DNA of 60,000 nucleotides, from positions 64,001 to 124,000 of the forward strand of contig JAQGDQ010000100.1 in NCBI GenBank assembly GCA_030141605.1. The letters run 5' to 3'. Below are positions 23,431 through 60,000 of this stretch, in pieces (within the stretch, counting starts at the first letter, position 1; every line of letters starts with the position of its first letter). This stretch comes from Tubiluchus corallicola. Lineage: Eukaryota > Priapulida > Priapulimorpha > Priapulimorphida > Tubiluchidae. The translations under genes and the position numbers were made by a program. The notes under the pieces were generated by a model. That model was not told where the DNA came from, searched no databases, and saw only the letters and a program-made list of their open reading frames with translations.

Positions 23431-25804
23431 ATGTTAAACATCGACCTTTGTCATAAATAGTCCGACAGATAGTTACAATTTCAAAATCTAACTTATACTT
23501 TAGACGCTATCAGTTTACTTTACTCCGTTTCATTTCACTCGTTATAGTTTCAGAGCCATCATAATGTTCCAGCTGAATATGAAGTTTATAATGTTATAAA
23601 CGCAAAATCATTTTACCTATAGTATATAAACATTATATTATATATTTTTAAATTTATGATTAAATTTTGAAAGTAGGCTAGTAAGACTTATTTTTGAAAA
23701 AAGTATTTTTGATAAAGATGGTTCATCACTTCTCCTACCTTAAGTGAATCAGTAACATTTAGCAGGCCGATATACTTAACTAAAAAATACAACAGACTGG
23801 ATAAGCGAACCGTCTGGCATTCTGAATTTGGGGAAAAAATTTTTATACTTAATATGACATGTTACTGATTTGTAAGCTGTGCAGCCAGACCCGCCCCGAG
23901 GCAAGTTTACTCAACTAAAATGACGAATTTCAAGCTGGTTTCCATATTCGAGTGAATTTCGTTAAAGCAGTTTCTTAATTGGCTTTCCACGATATTAAAC
24001 AGGCACTGGTTTATACATATACTCCATGCAACACAGTCAGTAACTGCAGTAGTAGTGAATATAGTAGCAAATTATAGAAATTCCTACTTTTGACTACATA
24101 TGGTTCAAGGATAAAAGCCATCCTTATTGATGAGAATCCAACGAACCATAATGCAAAAACAATAATAACAAAAAGTTGTCAGAAACGATGATTTGTACGA
24201 CGTGTGAGAGCCGTCAGTCAGGGTGTTAGATTAGCTGATCGTGTCCGACAGTTTCTCCAATTGTTGGCATTTAATAAGTTGAAGATATTTCCCGTAAGCA
24301 TATTTTATAAAATTAACTCGAAACATCCCTGGAAAGCCCTTTAGATGGCGCAACCTGCCTACAGCTCAAGCGGAACGCATTTTTGACCTGGTACATAGAA
24401 AATAGCACAAAGGTTCGTGGTCTTAACTGCTCAGCTACATTTAATTCTATTACTATATTTAAAACTATACGTAGCTTGGTAAAGATAAAAAGCAAATACA
24501 CAAAAATGATTCATTTTTCTTTTCTACAAACGTCACACTATAACATTACTAACACTATTAACATTCCAATACATATACTGGTTAGCTTCATTCCTTTGCG
24601 CGTGAAGATAGACTGTCAATACCAATTTAATAACATTCAATTTTTGCTGATTTGTGACAGCAAACATAGAAAATTTTATTTATTTAACTTATCCTCTTTA
24701 GATTTCAATTCAAATAACAAAATATATTAGGATGTACGACAGTAGTTCCTTTCAAGGTCCATTCATATTGACTGATGTTGTTTGATTATCTTTCATGGAA
24801 AGTAATTAACTTTTAGTGAACGAATTTTCAAAGCACCGCAAAAGCGTACTTTTTAACCGCAACCACATTTCCCTTTGACAAAATTTGACAAAAAACGGGA
24901 CTTATGTTAGTAACAATTTATATGTTGTTGGTGCACTGATGACGGTGCATTGTTGTTGATGCACTGTTGTGATCCAGTATTGGTGGTACACTTGCTACCG
25001 TCGTTGTCACCCCAGTTTCTGAAAAAAGCCAGCTATACTGCGAAGAAAATTGTTTTAAGATTTCAAAGCCAAAATCCTCTGAATTTTGCGATAATAACGA
25101 AATATTTACACAGTATTTTAGCCAAATGTCCGATGGAGATGATGGACAACAACTTCCATTGTTTCTTTGTCAAACCATTCTTCAATCACTCATCACCGCT
25201 CGTATCAATAAAATACTGTACCTCAGCCAAAAGAAATCACCTGGGCAAGATGATCGACGTACGATCTTCTTTAAAAATATGCTGAATACGCTACTCAGCT
25301 TTTGCGTGACTAGCAAATATCTCCATCTTTAGTTAGATTAGTCTCATTTATCCCTACACAGTGCATACAAAGGCAATAATGAAGGGCATAAAATCAAATC
25401 AAATGCCTCGAATTACCGCTGCCAATTATTTGTAAGTCTTTAAACCCACATACTAAATGAGCATTTACAAATTTTCTTGGATAAAAATAACCTTCGTGGG
25501 ATGCATTTTCTTCATGGTATTGGATTTGCAATTCAAAGGTTCCCGGTTGAAACCAGGCCCAGTTCGATTTTTTCAAATTTCCTGTCAAATCTGGTTTCAA
25601 AAATATTGTCGTTATTTTGCTTCCACAACTGTCGTCGTAGTCGTTGCCATTGCTATAGGTGCATTATAATAGTGCTTTTGCTGTTGTTAAAGTTGTCGTT
25701 TTTATTCCTGTCACATCGTCGGGTTGTCGTCGTTATTGCTATTTTGATACAAACCAGCAGTAAAAGAGGCGGTGACTGCTGTTGCTGCTGCTGCTCACAA
25801 TTTG

Positions 25805-26000
25805 AATGCCAAAGTTCATAATTGGCTATCGTGCACTTTTTATTCAGGAAACCACATTTTATTCAGAAAACCGCACATCTAATCATATACGTTTATTCAG
25901 CTTGCAGCCGACTTCGCCGAGTAAATATGAACACATTTTTCTCCTCAAATCTGGTTATTATACTGCCACCTGCTGCTGTTTCTGCCACAGCTACTGCTGT
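25805..26000 (+). repeat. Direct duplication, copy 1
   Basis: Shares AAAGTTCATAATTGGCTATC, CCACATTTTATT, ACGTTTATTCA and GACTTCGCCGAGTAAATATG with 26960-27360, in the same order and orientation, with diverged sequence between. Confidence 0.7.
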
Positions 26001-26567
26001 CGCCACCACTGCTGTTATAGTTGTTGTTTTGCAGAGAAAAACGACAGTCTTATGAACAACACACAGCCAAATGCAGTTAATCAGCCTCTTTATTGTCAGT
26101 AGAAATGTCGTTTGTCTACATTTGGGCCAGAGGACAATACATTTGTGTGGTAGCAAACGTTTTAACATTATTAATTAGCAACAAGTAATCAATTAGATAA
26201 TTATCTTGATTTAGAAGGAAAGTTAACGAGCAGTTTAATTAGTTACGCTGAAAAGAGAGGAAGGCTTTTGTGAGCCGTTTCTCTCTTTGGTCACTGTACG
26301 AATTCAAGCGTGATTTTTATCTTGAACCGAACTTTACAGCTGTTAATTAATTTCAGTGGAAAGCTTGGTAAGTGTCAGGGCTTCGATTACTGGCAGCACG
26401 TGTTTGGTCTGTTCAAGAGAGGGCCTGACATGCCCTAAGTTATAGGAAAACGTCAGTAATATCATTCGAAATCTAAGTCTGTTGTTGAGGATTTTTATCC
26501 CCACCTCCTTTAGAAACTAAAGCAAATACTCATTTATCTGAATTGTTACTAATCAAATATAACAGTT

Positions 26568-26810
26568 ATGAAACAGCGAGAGAACGATGTAAGAAAGAGA
26601 ATAGGGTTTCAAGAATTACATTGCGTTGGATTTTTGACGTTTATTGGATTTTTTCTACAGTTGTGCGCCGCAAGCCCGAAAAATAAATCAAATACAGGGC
26701 CTTTAGAAGGTCCTGTTAGTGGCGAGACGAGAGTTTGGCTCATTATCAATGCTAACTCTCAACCTGCAGCGCCATCTGAGTCACGGACGGAGGCTACCTC
26801 GATAAAATGA
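26568..26810 (+). CDS. Weak candidate: short secreted-type ORF
   Basis: An 80-codon ATG-to-TGA frame. Residues 18-35 (HCVGFLTFIGFFLQLCAA) look like a signal-peptide core with an AA-S cleavage point, followed by a 45-residue Pro/Ser/Thr-rich tail without dibasic sites or cysteines. No family recognised. The 17-residue charged lead is long for a signal peptide and there is no clear promoter or poly(A) signal. It lies inside a region of duplicated repeat sequence, so chance is a real possibility. Confidence 0.18.
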   Translation: MKQRENDVRKRIGFQELHCVGFLTFIGFFLQLCAASPKNKSNTGPLEGPVSGETRVWLIINANSQPAAPSESRTEATSIK

Positions 26811-26959
26811 ACTGCCATAATCAGCAGGTGGAATGAAGCTTCCTATAACGAGTATATTAAATGCAAGCGGTTACAAACAATTTTGTGAACAGCCTTGCGT
26901 TGCTTAATTTCAATCGCGAAGCACACTTGTGACTCTTCCTCAAACCTCACAACTTAGAA

Positions 26960-27360
26960 GCCAGAGTTCAATAATGGCTATCACGCATACCCACATTTTA
27001 TTAGAAAACTGCAACTTGCCAGAGTTGTTATGTCCATACACGTTTATTCAAGGAAATGAGGCCAGATGAGTGGCAATTTATTATAGATACTAATCATTAA
27101 ACTCTTCATTTAAGTAACTAAAAAAATAGCGGGAGCGATTTACAATATTTTTAATCAATATCAATAATTATTTGTTTGTCTGCAATGTCTCTACATTTAA
27201 AAATTCAGATTGTATATATGACTTGTTTTATTGCATTGTATGTATCTTGGTACTAATAAATATGAATTTGATTATTCACCATACAGGGGACTTCGCTGAG
27301 TAAATGTGAATAGGTTTAGCTGATCAAATCTGACGACTATACTGTCGCACGCTGCTCATT
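26960..27360 (+). repeat. Direct duplication, copy 2, interrupted
   Basis: Matches copy 1 at both ends: AGTTCAATAATGGCTATCAC near 26965, CGTTTATTCA near 27041, GACTTCGCTGAGTAAATGTG near 27290 and TATACTGTCGCACGCTGCT near 27338. About 230 bp (27060-27285) has no counterpart in copy 1, suggesting an insertion or loss. Confidence 0.65.
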
Positions 27361-29454
27361 GCCAGAAAAATGGGACAGCTACATCGCTGTTCTTCTTATA
27401 CATTATTTAATTTCAAGCCGATTTTGATTAACTATAGCCTCATACTAACAAACTATGATAAAACCTTTTTTTCGAATTAACGTAACAGCTAACGGTTTAT
27501 TCCATTTCCCGTAAGTAATTTAGTCGCCAAGGTTTAAATTTAATTGACAATAAAATAAAATAACTGCTAAATTGATATATTTCAACATTCTAGTCAAAAT
27601 GGAATCTGGAATGTCTGGGGACATGCGATCGTAAAATTATTGATTCAGTTTTGTTAGATTTGCGAATGGCAACATGAACGATCTTAAGTTTATAATTCCA
27701 TATATCAGTGAATAATAAACTAGATTATACTGCTGGTACTACGATCGTAGTCAGATGTAGACCAACTAGATGGCTGATGGCTGAAATAGCGCGATATCTT
27801 TAACTTGTCAAAAACTTTACGACCCTTGTTGACGATTTGGTATAAGAAGACATATAAGACCAACTGACGCAACAATCAAAAATGTAGAAATGGTTTTCTT
27901 GAAAGTCATGATATAATTACTGTCCAACTCACAAAATAAGTCATACTTTACCAGTAAAGCAGAATAAGGTGGTTTATTCTCCCGTACTTCTTCTGCCTTA
28001 CAGGAAACACAAAAATTTCAAACTACTTCAAAAGAAAAAAATTAGCAGTGTTCGTATTCGCAACCAACTGTGTAGTCGCGATGCCAGTTTTCATTACTTT
28101 CTTTCTTAAAGTTTCTTTGCTCTGTTATCAAAACTTATTAAACGATTTATCGTTAAATGAAGCACATGACACTTTTTCATTAAGTAAAGCATGTGACACA
28201 TTCTGTTTATTTAAATTATAATTTGACGAACAGTATTATTATTATTACTGACATTATGAATCACGTACTGTATTAGTTTATCTAGCAGCTATAACTAACA
28301 ATAGTTAACCTTTAACTCAAAAATTATGTCACCAAGCTTGTACGATAGTAATAGTCCCAAATGTTCAACAGAGTAAGATCGGATTTTAGTTTTAGAAAGC
28401 TTAGACAAGCAGTCGGGATTGATAGTTGATGTCAGTGTTATGTGAGTAACTGTTTTGTGCAAAAGCATTTTGACTTATCGAAACAACATAGTCAGTAACC
28501 ATTTGTCAGATATTAATATTTTTTACTTGAATAGCAAACTTTTTTAAAATTTTAACCTTTGGCATTGAATTTCAATAACAGAATTTCACAAACATGTATG
28601 TTTAATTATAGCGAATTTTTTATACAAGGGCCAGTGGCCACTCAGGATAAGGGGGCCATAGACCGAAGGGAGAAATATGAATAAAAGTTCAGGGAAATAG
28701 AATTTTTATACTAATTTGCTGCATCTAAGAAATGTCCAGGGCAAAGAATGTGAGATAATATTATATAAAACAGCTACCAATATAATATATTATGTAAAAC
28801 AGGTGCTGTGAGTGAACTTAATAAGTCCTATGACGAGAGCCATGAAGCACTTTCCATTATTGAGCCCCAAGTATCAATTAAACCATTTTTTTGATGTAAG
28901 AAAACAACATTTGGCTTTAATAATCAACTTTATTTCCTAACACACAGCAAATTCACCCCGAGCTCAATTTCGCTTTTTTACTGAAAATCAAGATAGAAAG
29001 ACATACATCTTATAGAAATAGCCATAACATTTTAACATTCCTGAGAATTTTACCGACTACAGACGACTAGATACATATAGCTTCTCCAATTTTACCACCA
29101 TGTTACGGCCCCTGCTTCTGAACCTTTTGCATAATAAACTGATCACTTGGCGCGTTTTAGTAAAATTAAACCTTCTAAAAAGCGTTTCTGCCTGGGCGAG
29201 CTCATAACAAAATCGGCTGCTTGGGTTGCTAATACTTTAATGAAAACGTATTGACAAATGCTGAATAATTTATTGAGATTCGCGTGGTCGCTTGTTTACG
29301 TTATGCAATATAAATCGAACCGAGGCTTATTAATTTTACTGAAGTTTCTACTAATAAACGCGTAAAAGTTATTAGCGGTGAAAAGACACAGTTTGGTTAA
29401 ATTTTAATCAATGAATTTAGGTGAATTTAAGTGCTTCTTTTGGACACCGACTAG

Positions 29455-29665
29455 TGATGCTGTTGTTGTTGCTGTTGCTGCTGCTGCTGCTGTTGCTGTT
29501 CTCGTTGTTATTGTCGTTGACTTTGTTGTTGTTGCTATTGCTGTTGTTGTTGTTTTTGTGTTTGTTGTTGCACTGTTGCTGCTACTGTCGTTGTAAGCCG
29601 TAGTTGCTCCTGCTGTTGGTATTGTTGGTGCATTTGCTGTTGCTGTTGCTATTGTCGTCATCGTC
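29455..29665. repeat. (GTT)n/(GCT)n triplet repeat
   Basis: Degenerate GTT, GCT and GTC triplets over about 210 bp. The Val/Leu-rich and Thr/Ala-rich frames over it are artefacts of the repeat. Confidence 0.95.
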
Positions 29666-31455
29666 ATTGTTGTTATTGCTGAAATTCGTCGAGAAAGACA
29701 CTCTTTGTGTTTTATTAAATCTTAATTGAGTAATAATGGTAAATTTAATTTTACCACCTCAATAGTTTGATAAACACAAATGTGAAATTCATTTTACGGT
29801 CGCAGGTCGGCCAGAATGCTTTACTTTTTCCCGTCTAATCAACTACATTAACATTATCAATCTACTAGTGTAGATACTCTGAGTTGCAGCGTAACTTTAA
29901 ACTGCTACTGATTGGAATTTTTTCTAATTAGCGGCTAACTGTGATATGCAGATACAATAAATCGGTAAACAATTTTATTAGAAGCATACTGTGACCGCCG
30001 TGCTACATAGCCAGAAGACTCTAGAGTCACTGTAATAACATTTACATGCTTTCTTGATTGCTTAATTGCTTCTGCTTTATGGAGGCCTATGCAGCCTTAT
30101 TAATAAATTGGTCAGGTTATAGCAGCTTCAACAGCACAGTAACACCGTGCAAACAACAGGTATTAATGACCTGGTAACAAATTAATAACAAGATTTTGTT
30201 ATGATTAGGCATGCCCCAAGTATTGCTAAATATCCTTTAAGTCACAATACCATGACAGCGTACGAAACTCAAGTTTTACTAGAGTGGAGCACGAAGTATA
30301 TGTATATATTCCTTCAACTGTAACCTGGCGACAGATATACGGTAATTATTAAAATTAGCAGTCATTACTATTTATCATTAAATGAAGGTTATAGACTTGT
30401 CCCTTACCAGAGCTAGAGACCACATATGCCCTGATTTTGAAGCTGTACATGTATATGTGTATTTACTGATTCGTCTCTCACTTTAAAGGAAAACACTAGT
30501 CACTTAGCGTATTAGTTTTATTTTACTGTTATCACTTAAGCTTACAAAAATATAACAAATAAATTTGCAAAAAACTGTCAGTAAAGCATAAAGTTAATTT
30601 TCTAGTTAAGTAAGTTGCACGGACATTTTCAGGCGCGATGGTGGCCACCATTCACCTGAAAATTATGACGTAACTTGTGACTTTTCCTAAGCGCAACGTG
30701 ACTTTCAATAAGCGCGCTGCTTAATTATTTCAAACTTCTGCAGCTTACCTAATATCACAAAATTAGCTATCTAAGCTTCTTGTAAAAACTTTTAGCGGAA
30801 ACTGACAGTGTGTTGCTTTTCTTTAACGGGTAAATAACATCATTGGTGGAAGAATGGGCGTTCTAAATGGGAGCATCCAAGCGTGAAATGTCTGCGACTT
30901 TAAAGAGATTTTACTAATTACACGAGGCGCTTATCACAATTTTATTACTAAATCGTTACTAGATCTCACGAACATTGAAATAAGCCAAGGTTGGCCTTTC
31001 CTTTTTACCGCAATTATTTACAAATAGAAATGCATTCCCAAAATAATATGTGGAAAATTGATCCCAAGTGCAAAAAATGATTGCATTGTTCTAGTTACTA
31101 TAATTCTAAAAGTTAACTAATTCCAAATACTTTTAATGGCGAAATGTCGGTAGATCCACTTTGTCTTACAATACTTGCACCACAGTAGACCTCAGTCTGT
31201 ATGATCTCAAAAATTCTGATCTCATTTGAATTTCAGATTGTTATTAAAGCTGAAATAGACATGACATGAGATCTTTCCATTACGAAAAAATTGCGAAACA
31301 TGTGCGTAACACTGGACTATTGCATTTATTGTATATAATTTGTGCTAATGTGACGGTAATGCCAGATTTCAAACAATGTTGTTTTAATTCACTTTTACAA
31401 GTTATGCAAATCATAAGTCCGATTATTTGTTTCATTATTTCGCTTTAATCATCGC

Positions 31456-31530
31456 ATATATATTTGCGGATTCGCGCGAATGCTCATCATGTGACTGTCG
31501 ATGACAATGACGTCAGGCGCGCGAATCGTC
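31456..31530 (+). promoter_or_regulatory. Probable promoter of the CCHamide-like gene, with CRE
   Basis: A GC-richer island in AT-rich DNA. It holds ATATATAT (31456-31463, TATA-like), the perfect palindrome ATTCGCGCGAAT (31470-31481), a consensus cAMP-response element TGACGTCA (31508-31515), and a second CGCGCGAAT at 31518-31526, 45 bp from the first. About 240 bp downstream is a strong splice donor. CREs are common in neuropeptide promoters; the assignment here rests on position and motif only. Confidence 0.45.
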
Positions 31531-31539
31531 TGCCCACAC

Positions 31540-31767
31540 CACCGCCCCCTGTCAGAAAAGAATCCATCGTACTTGTGCTATGCAGAGTTTATATTCCTAG
31601 TACAGGCACCGTTTACATAGTAAATACGTGTGCACTCATATCACTTGTCTTTGTGTTGAATAAAGGTTAAGAACTGTGGCGAAATTTTGTAATAATAAGT
31701 TCGTCACCGTGAGCTTGTGAACATTTGTAGCCCGTTTCTTCAAATTCCAATTGCTTTAAAACTATAG
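31540..31767 (+). other. Possible 5' untranslated exon of the CCHamide-like gene
   Basis: Ends at a consensus donor, ACTATAG|GTAAGTTA (intron from 31768). A matching acceptor with a TTGTTATTGTAATTTCAG tract ends at 32933, just before the leader of the signal-peptide exon. The left edge is set arbitrarily downstream of the CRE island. A small ORF here (up to 31670) has no recognisable product. Confidence 0.4.
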
Positions 31768-32933
31768 GTAAGTTACTCTATTTTAACAGTCTTTGGTAAA
31801 ATTGTTTTACTGGGCAAATTCCTTGGCAAAGACAAACTAAATCGAAATTTCAATTGTCACCAATAGCTTCTTTCTTTATTGGTAGCCTAGTTTATTGGTT
31901 TTGGCTGTTTTCTATACTTTAAATTTCTGTAAGCGTCATGCACTGACAAAACTTTTGCTACGAAATTATAAATGGAAAAATGGAATTATTAAGTAGAGTT
32001 TGACACATACGCTCGACCACTACGTTTTCTAAACTGAATTTAAATTAAAATACATAATAAAATTAATCCCATAATAAATAATGGGATTCTGAAAGAAGGA
32101 GCTGACAAGTTGTTAAGTATCTTTCCTGTTATGTATACAGTTATTTACTAACTTATAACTATGACATGAGGTCTGAATAGGTCGAGACCGCTTCGATGCT
32201 TTAAAATATGCAAACAGGCGCATTGAAAAAATGGCTATAACTGAAATAAACAAGTCAAGTTTAACTATGCCTATCAGACATATTTGTTTTGTTTTGAGTC
32301 CGTAACAGTTCATGAAGGTGAGCCTGTAACGTGTCAATAGCAATGTTCGATTATCAACCAGTCAATACATCAATCAAGGTTTTATCAATGAATGAATTTG
32401 TGAACGGTGCACTTTGAATGTTGAGGAACCTAAACACGTACAGATCTTTAATACTCACTGTAACTTGATCGTAATACTTACGATCGAATGCATGGTGTTG
32501 AAGCTCTAACATTTACAGCAATGAGAATACACTGTGTGTATATTGTGTGTAATGCTATAAAAATAAGGTAGAAACTTTCCGTGCACGCAATGCTGGAATT
32601 CTAGTTGAGTGACATTTCATGTTCTCCTCAAGTTACCGCTCACTGACAATTAAAGGTAATTGTGAATGAAACATTCAAACTTAGCTGTCCTTGATAGACG
32701 CATTTGTTTTATATTTGTGGTAACTAATGGAGGCAAGATTGTAACGTGTCAATATTGTCATGTAACTGGTCATCATTGCTGAAATTCATGAAAAAAAATC
32801 GAATTGGCTATCTGAGGCAGTGAGAATACTGCTTTAATTTTACGCGCATATACTAGAAATTTAATGGAAAATAGTAATTCCACATAAGTGTATGAAAGCA
32901 GATTATAAGATGTAATTGTTATTGTAATTTCAG

Positions 32934-33008
32934 CTGAGAAAAAAACGATAAAGAATCTTAGTGGAGTGTTGTGGATGCGATACAACGTTCAGTCAAACAG
33001 CCAACACA
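32934..33008 (+). promoter_or_regulatory. 5' leader of the signal-peptide exon, with overlapping upstream ORF
   Basis: Follows the acceptor AATTTCAG at 32933. It contains an upstream ATG at 32975 (GTGGATGC) opening a 36-codon frame that overlaps the main start and ends with TGA at 33083-33085, inside the signal-peptide exon. Such an overlapping uORF would usually lower translation of the main frame. Confidence 0.5.
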
Positions 33009-59001
<25,993 letters not shown>

Positions 59002-60000
59002 GTAAGTTACACATGGGATTATAAAAGAAAATTTGGATAGTTTTGTCAAATTTGTACCCTAATGAAATACGACATCAAAGTAAAAATCGGCAACATTTTG
59101 AATACAATAGTGAATATTAATATTATTTCAATATAAACAGGTAATAAAGCAAAACCCATAAACATGATTTTGTTGTTGTGAATTATAATTACCCTAGCCG
59201 ATAATTTGTAGAAAACATTGCTTTTATTCCAAAAATGTCTAATTTCTCTCCATCATCAAATTAATACTGCGTCCCATTGAATATACGGGGTAGATATGAG
59301 ACGTTTACTGAGTTTAACTGTGTGAACGAATACTGTTTGCGTATACCTAAGTGTCAAAGAACGAAGAAATCAAGGAAAAACGCGCAGACCTTGTATCAGA
59401 TTGCTCTCAAATACAATTGTTTTTCAAGATATTATAACGGAAGTTATTTTCAGTGACGTTCATGTGTACAGCGAAAACTGGACAGCAATAATCTTTTTGC
59501 TCACGTGGCAACACTCTTATTCTTCCGCCAAATAACCCAAATAACAGTAAATTACAAGAAGAACGTTTTCAAGGGAAAGACAATTTTGAAAATTTTATGA
59601 CAAGTGGAGCTCCCACAAAGTAACTAATAATTTGACAGTTTCCCTTCATCAGTCATGACATTATGTACTGCAGTTTTGCCAGTCAAGTGCATTCTTTACA
59701 CTGAAATAAGTCTTATTAATTTTATGAGCTACATACATTCAGACTACAGTATCCTAAGTAATAATAATCAATTAATAATGACCGACGGCAGTTTATTATC
59801 ATTATTCTATTATTAGTTCTTGTGGGCTCTAACTTAATGTGTAACAACAAGTTTTTATAGAACGCTGGAAAATATTTGTGAGAAAATTTAACAACATATT
59901 AAAAGCGTTTCCTTGTTTAATATTTGGTCTCTCAACTCCATGTCGGTTCCTCAACAAGCAAGCGTATGTTCCGTCTTAAACTTATTTATTGGCTCCTTAT
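59002..60000. other. Intron or 3' region of the CCHamide-like gene; nothing else recognised
   Basis: Starts with the donor GTAAGTTA. Contains an in-frame TAG at 59038-59040 and AATAAA at 59143-59148, used only if the donor is skipped. No further exon was recognised before the window ends. Confidence 0.45.

Larger units (their letters stand above)
23431..31440. other. No convincing gene; simple repeats and old duplications
   Basis: Eight kilobases between the Rab-like gene and the presumed neuropeptide promoter. I see the diverged direct duplication at 25805-27360, triplet repeats at 29455-29665 and one weak secreted-type ORF (26568-26810). Other ORFs up to 115 codons (for example 24383-24730) have no recognisable domain and look random. 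Confidence 0.45.

Noticed and set aside
24950-25332. Two overlapping plus-strand ORFs (111 and 68 codons)
   Set aside because: Different frames over the same DNA, no recognisable domain, no splice pattern; consistent with chance.

Overview
This is eukaryotic DNA, most likely from an arthropod or a close relative. It is AT-rich, with short exons split by long GT-AG introns, very long trinucleotide and tetranucleotide microsatellites, and old transposon debris. The arthropod lean rests on a CCHamide-type neuropeptide gene and on a patch of degenerate GGTTA/TTAGG motifs (TTAGG is the usual arthropod telomere unit). I cannot name the species. There are no operons, ribosome binding sites, CRISPR arrays or rRNA genes, and I found no tRNA I could support.

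Layout. (1) 1-153: 3' end of a decayed BEL/Pao-type LTR retrotransposon reading frame, with a possible polypurine tract and short LTR at about 560-694. (2) 2478-8530, minus strand: a seven-exon EF-hand gene of the calexcitin type, with all exon phases consistent and an unusual C-terminal extension of about 80 residues; its 5' end is not resolved. (3) 8.5-15.2 kb: no gene found; a long inverted repeat pair and a MITE-like element. (4) 15273-23181, plus strand: a six-exon gene for a Rab-family GTPase with about 340 residues of charged sequence before the GTPase domain and no C-terminal cysteine. A dead Penelope-like GIY-YIG fragment lies in its last intron. (5) 23.4-31.4 kb: no convincing gene; a diverged direct duplication, simple repeats and one weak secreted-type ORF. 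(6) About 31.5 kb to beyond 59.0 kb, plus strand: a CCHamide-like neuropeptide precursor. It has a likely CRE-bearing promoter and 5' untranslated exon, a signal-peptide exon, a 21.4-kb intron full of microsatellites and foldback elements, a 36-nt exon holding nearly the whole peptide, and an exon with the amidation/cleavage signal and acidic spacer. The predicted peptide ends Gly-Gly-Phe-amide where known CCHamides end in His-amide.

The three genes look functionally independent, although a calcium-binding protein, a Rab GTPase and a secreted neuropeptide could all act in neurosecretory cells. That is only a remark: nothing in the sequence links their control. All gene models come from manual reading of splice sites and reading-frame phase; no database search was run.
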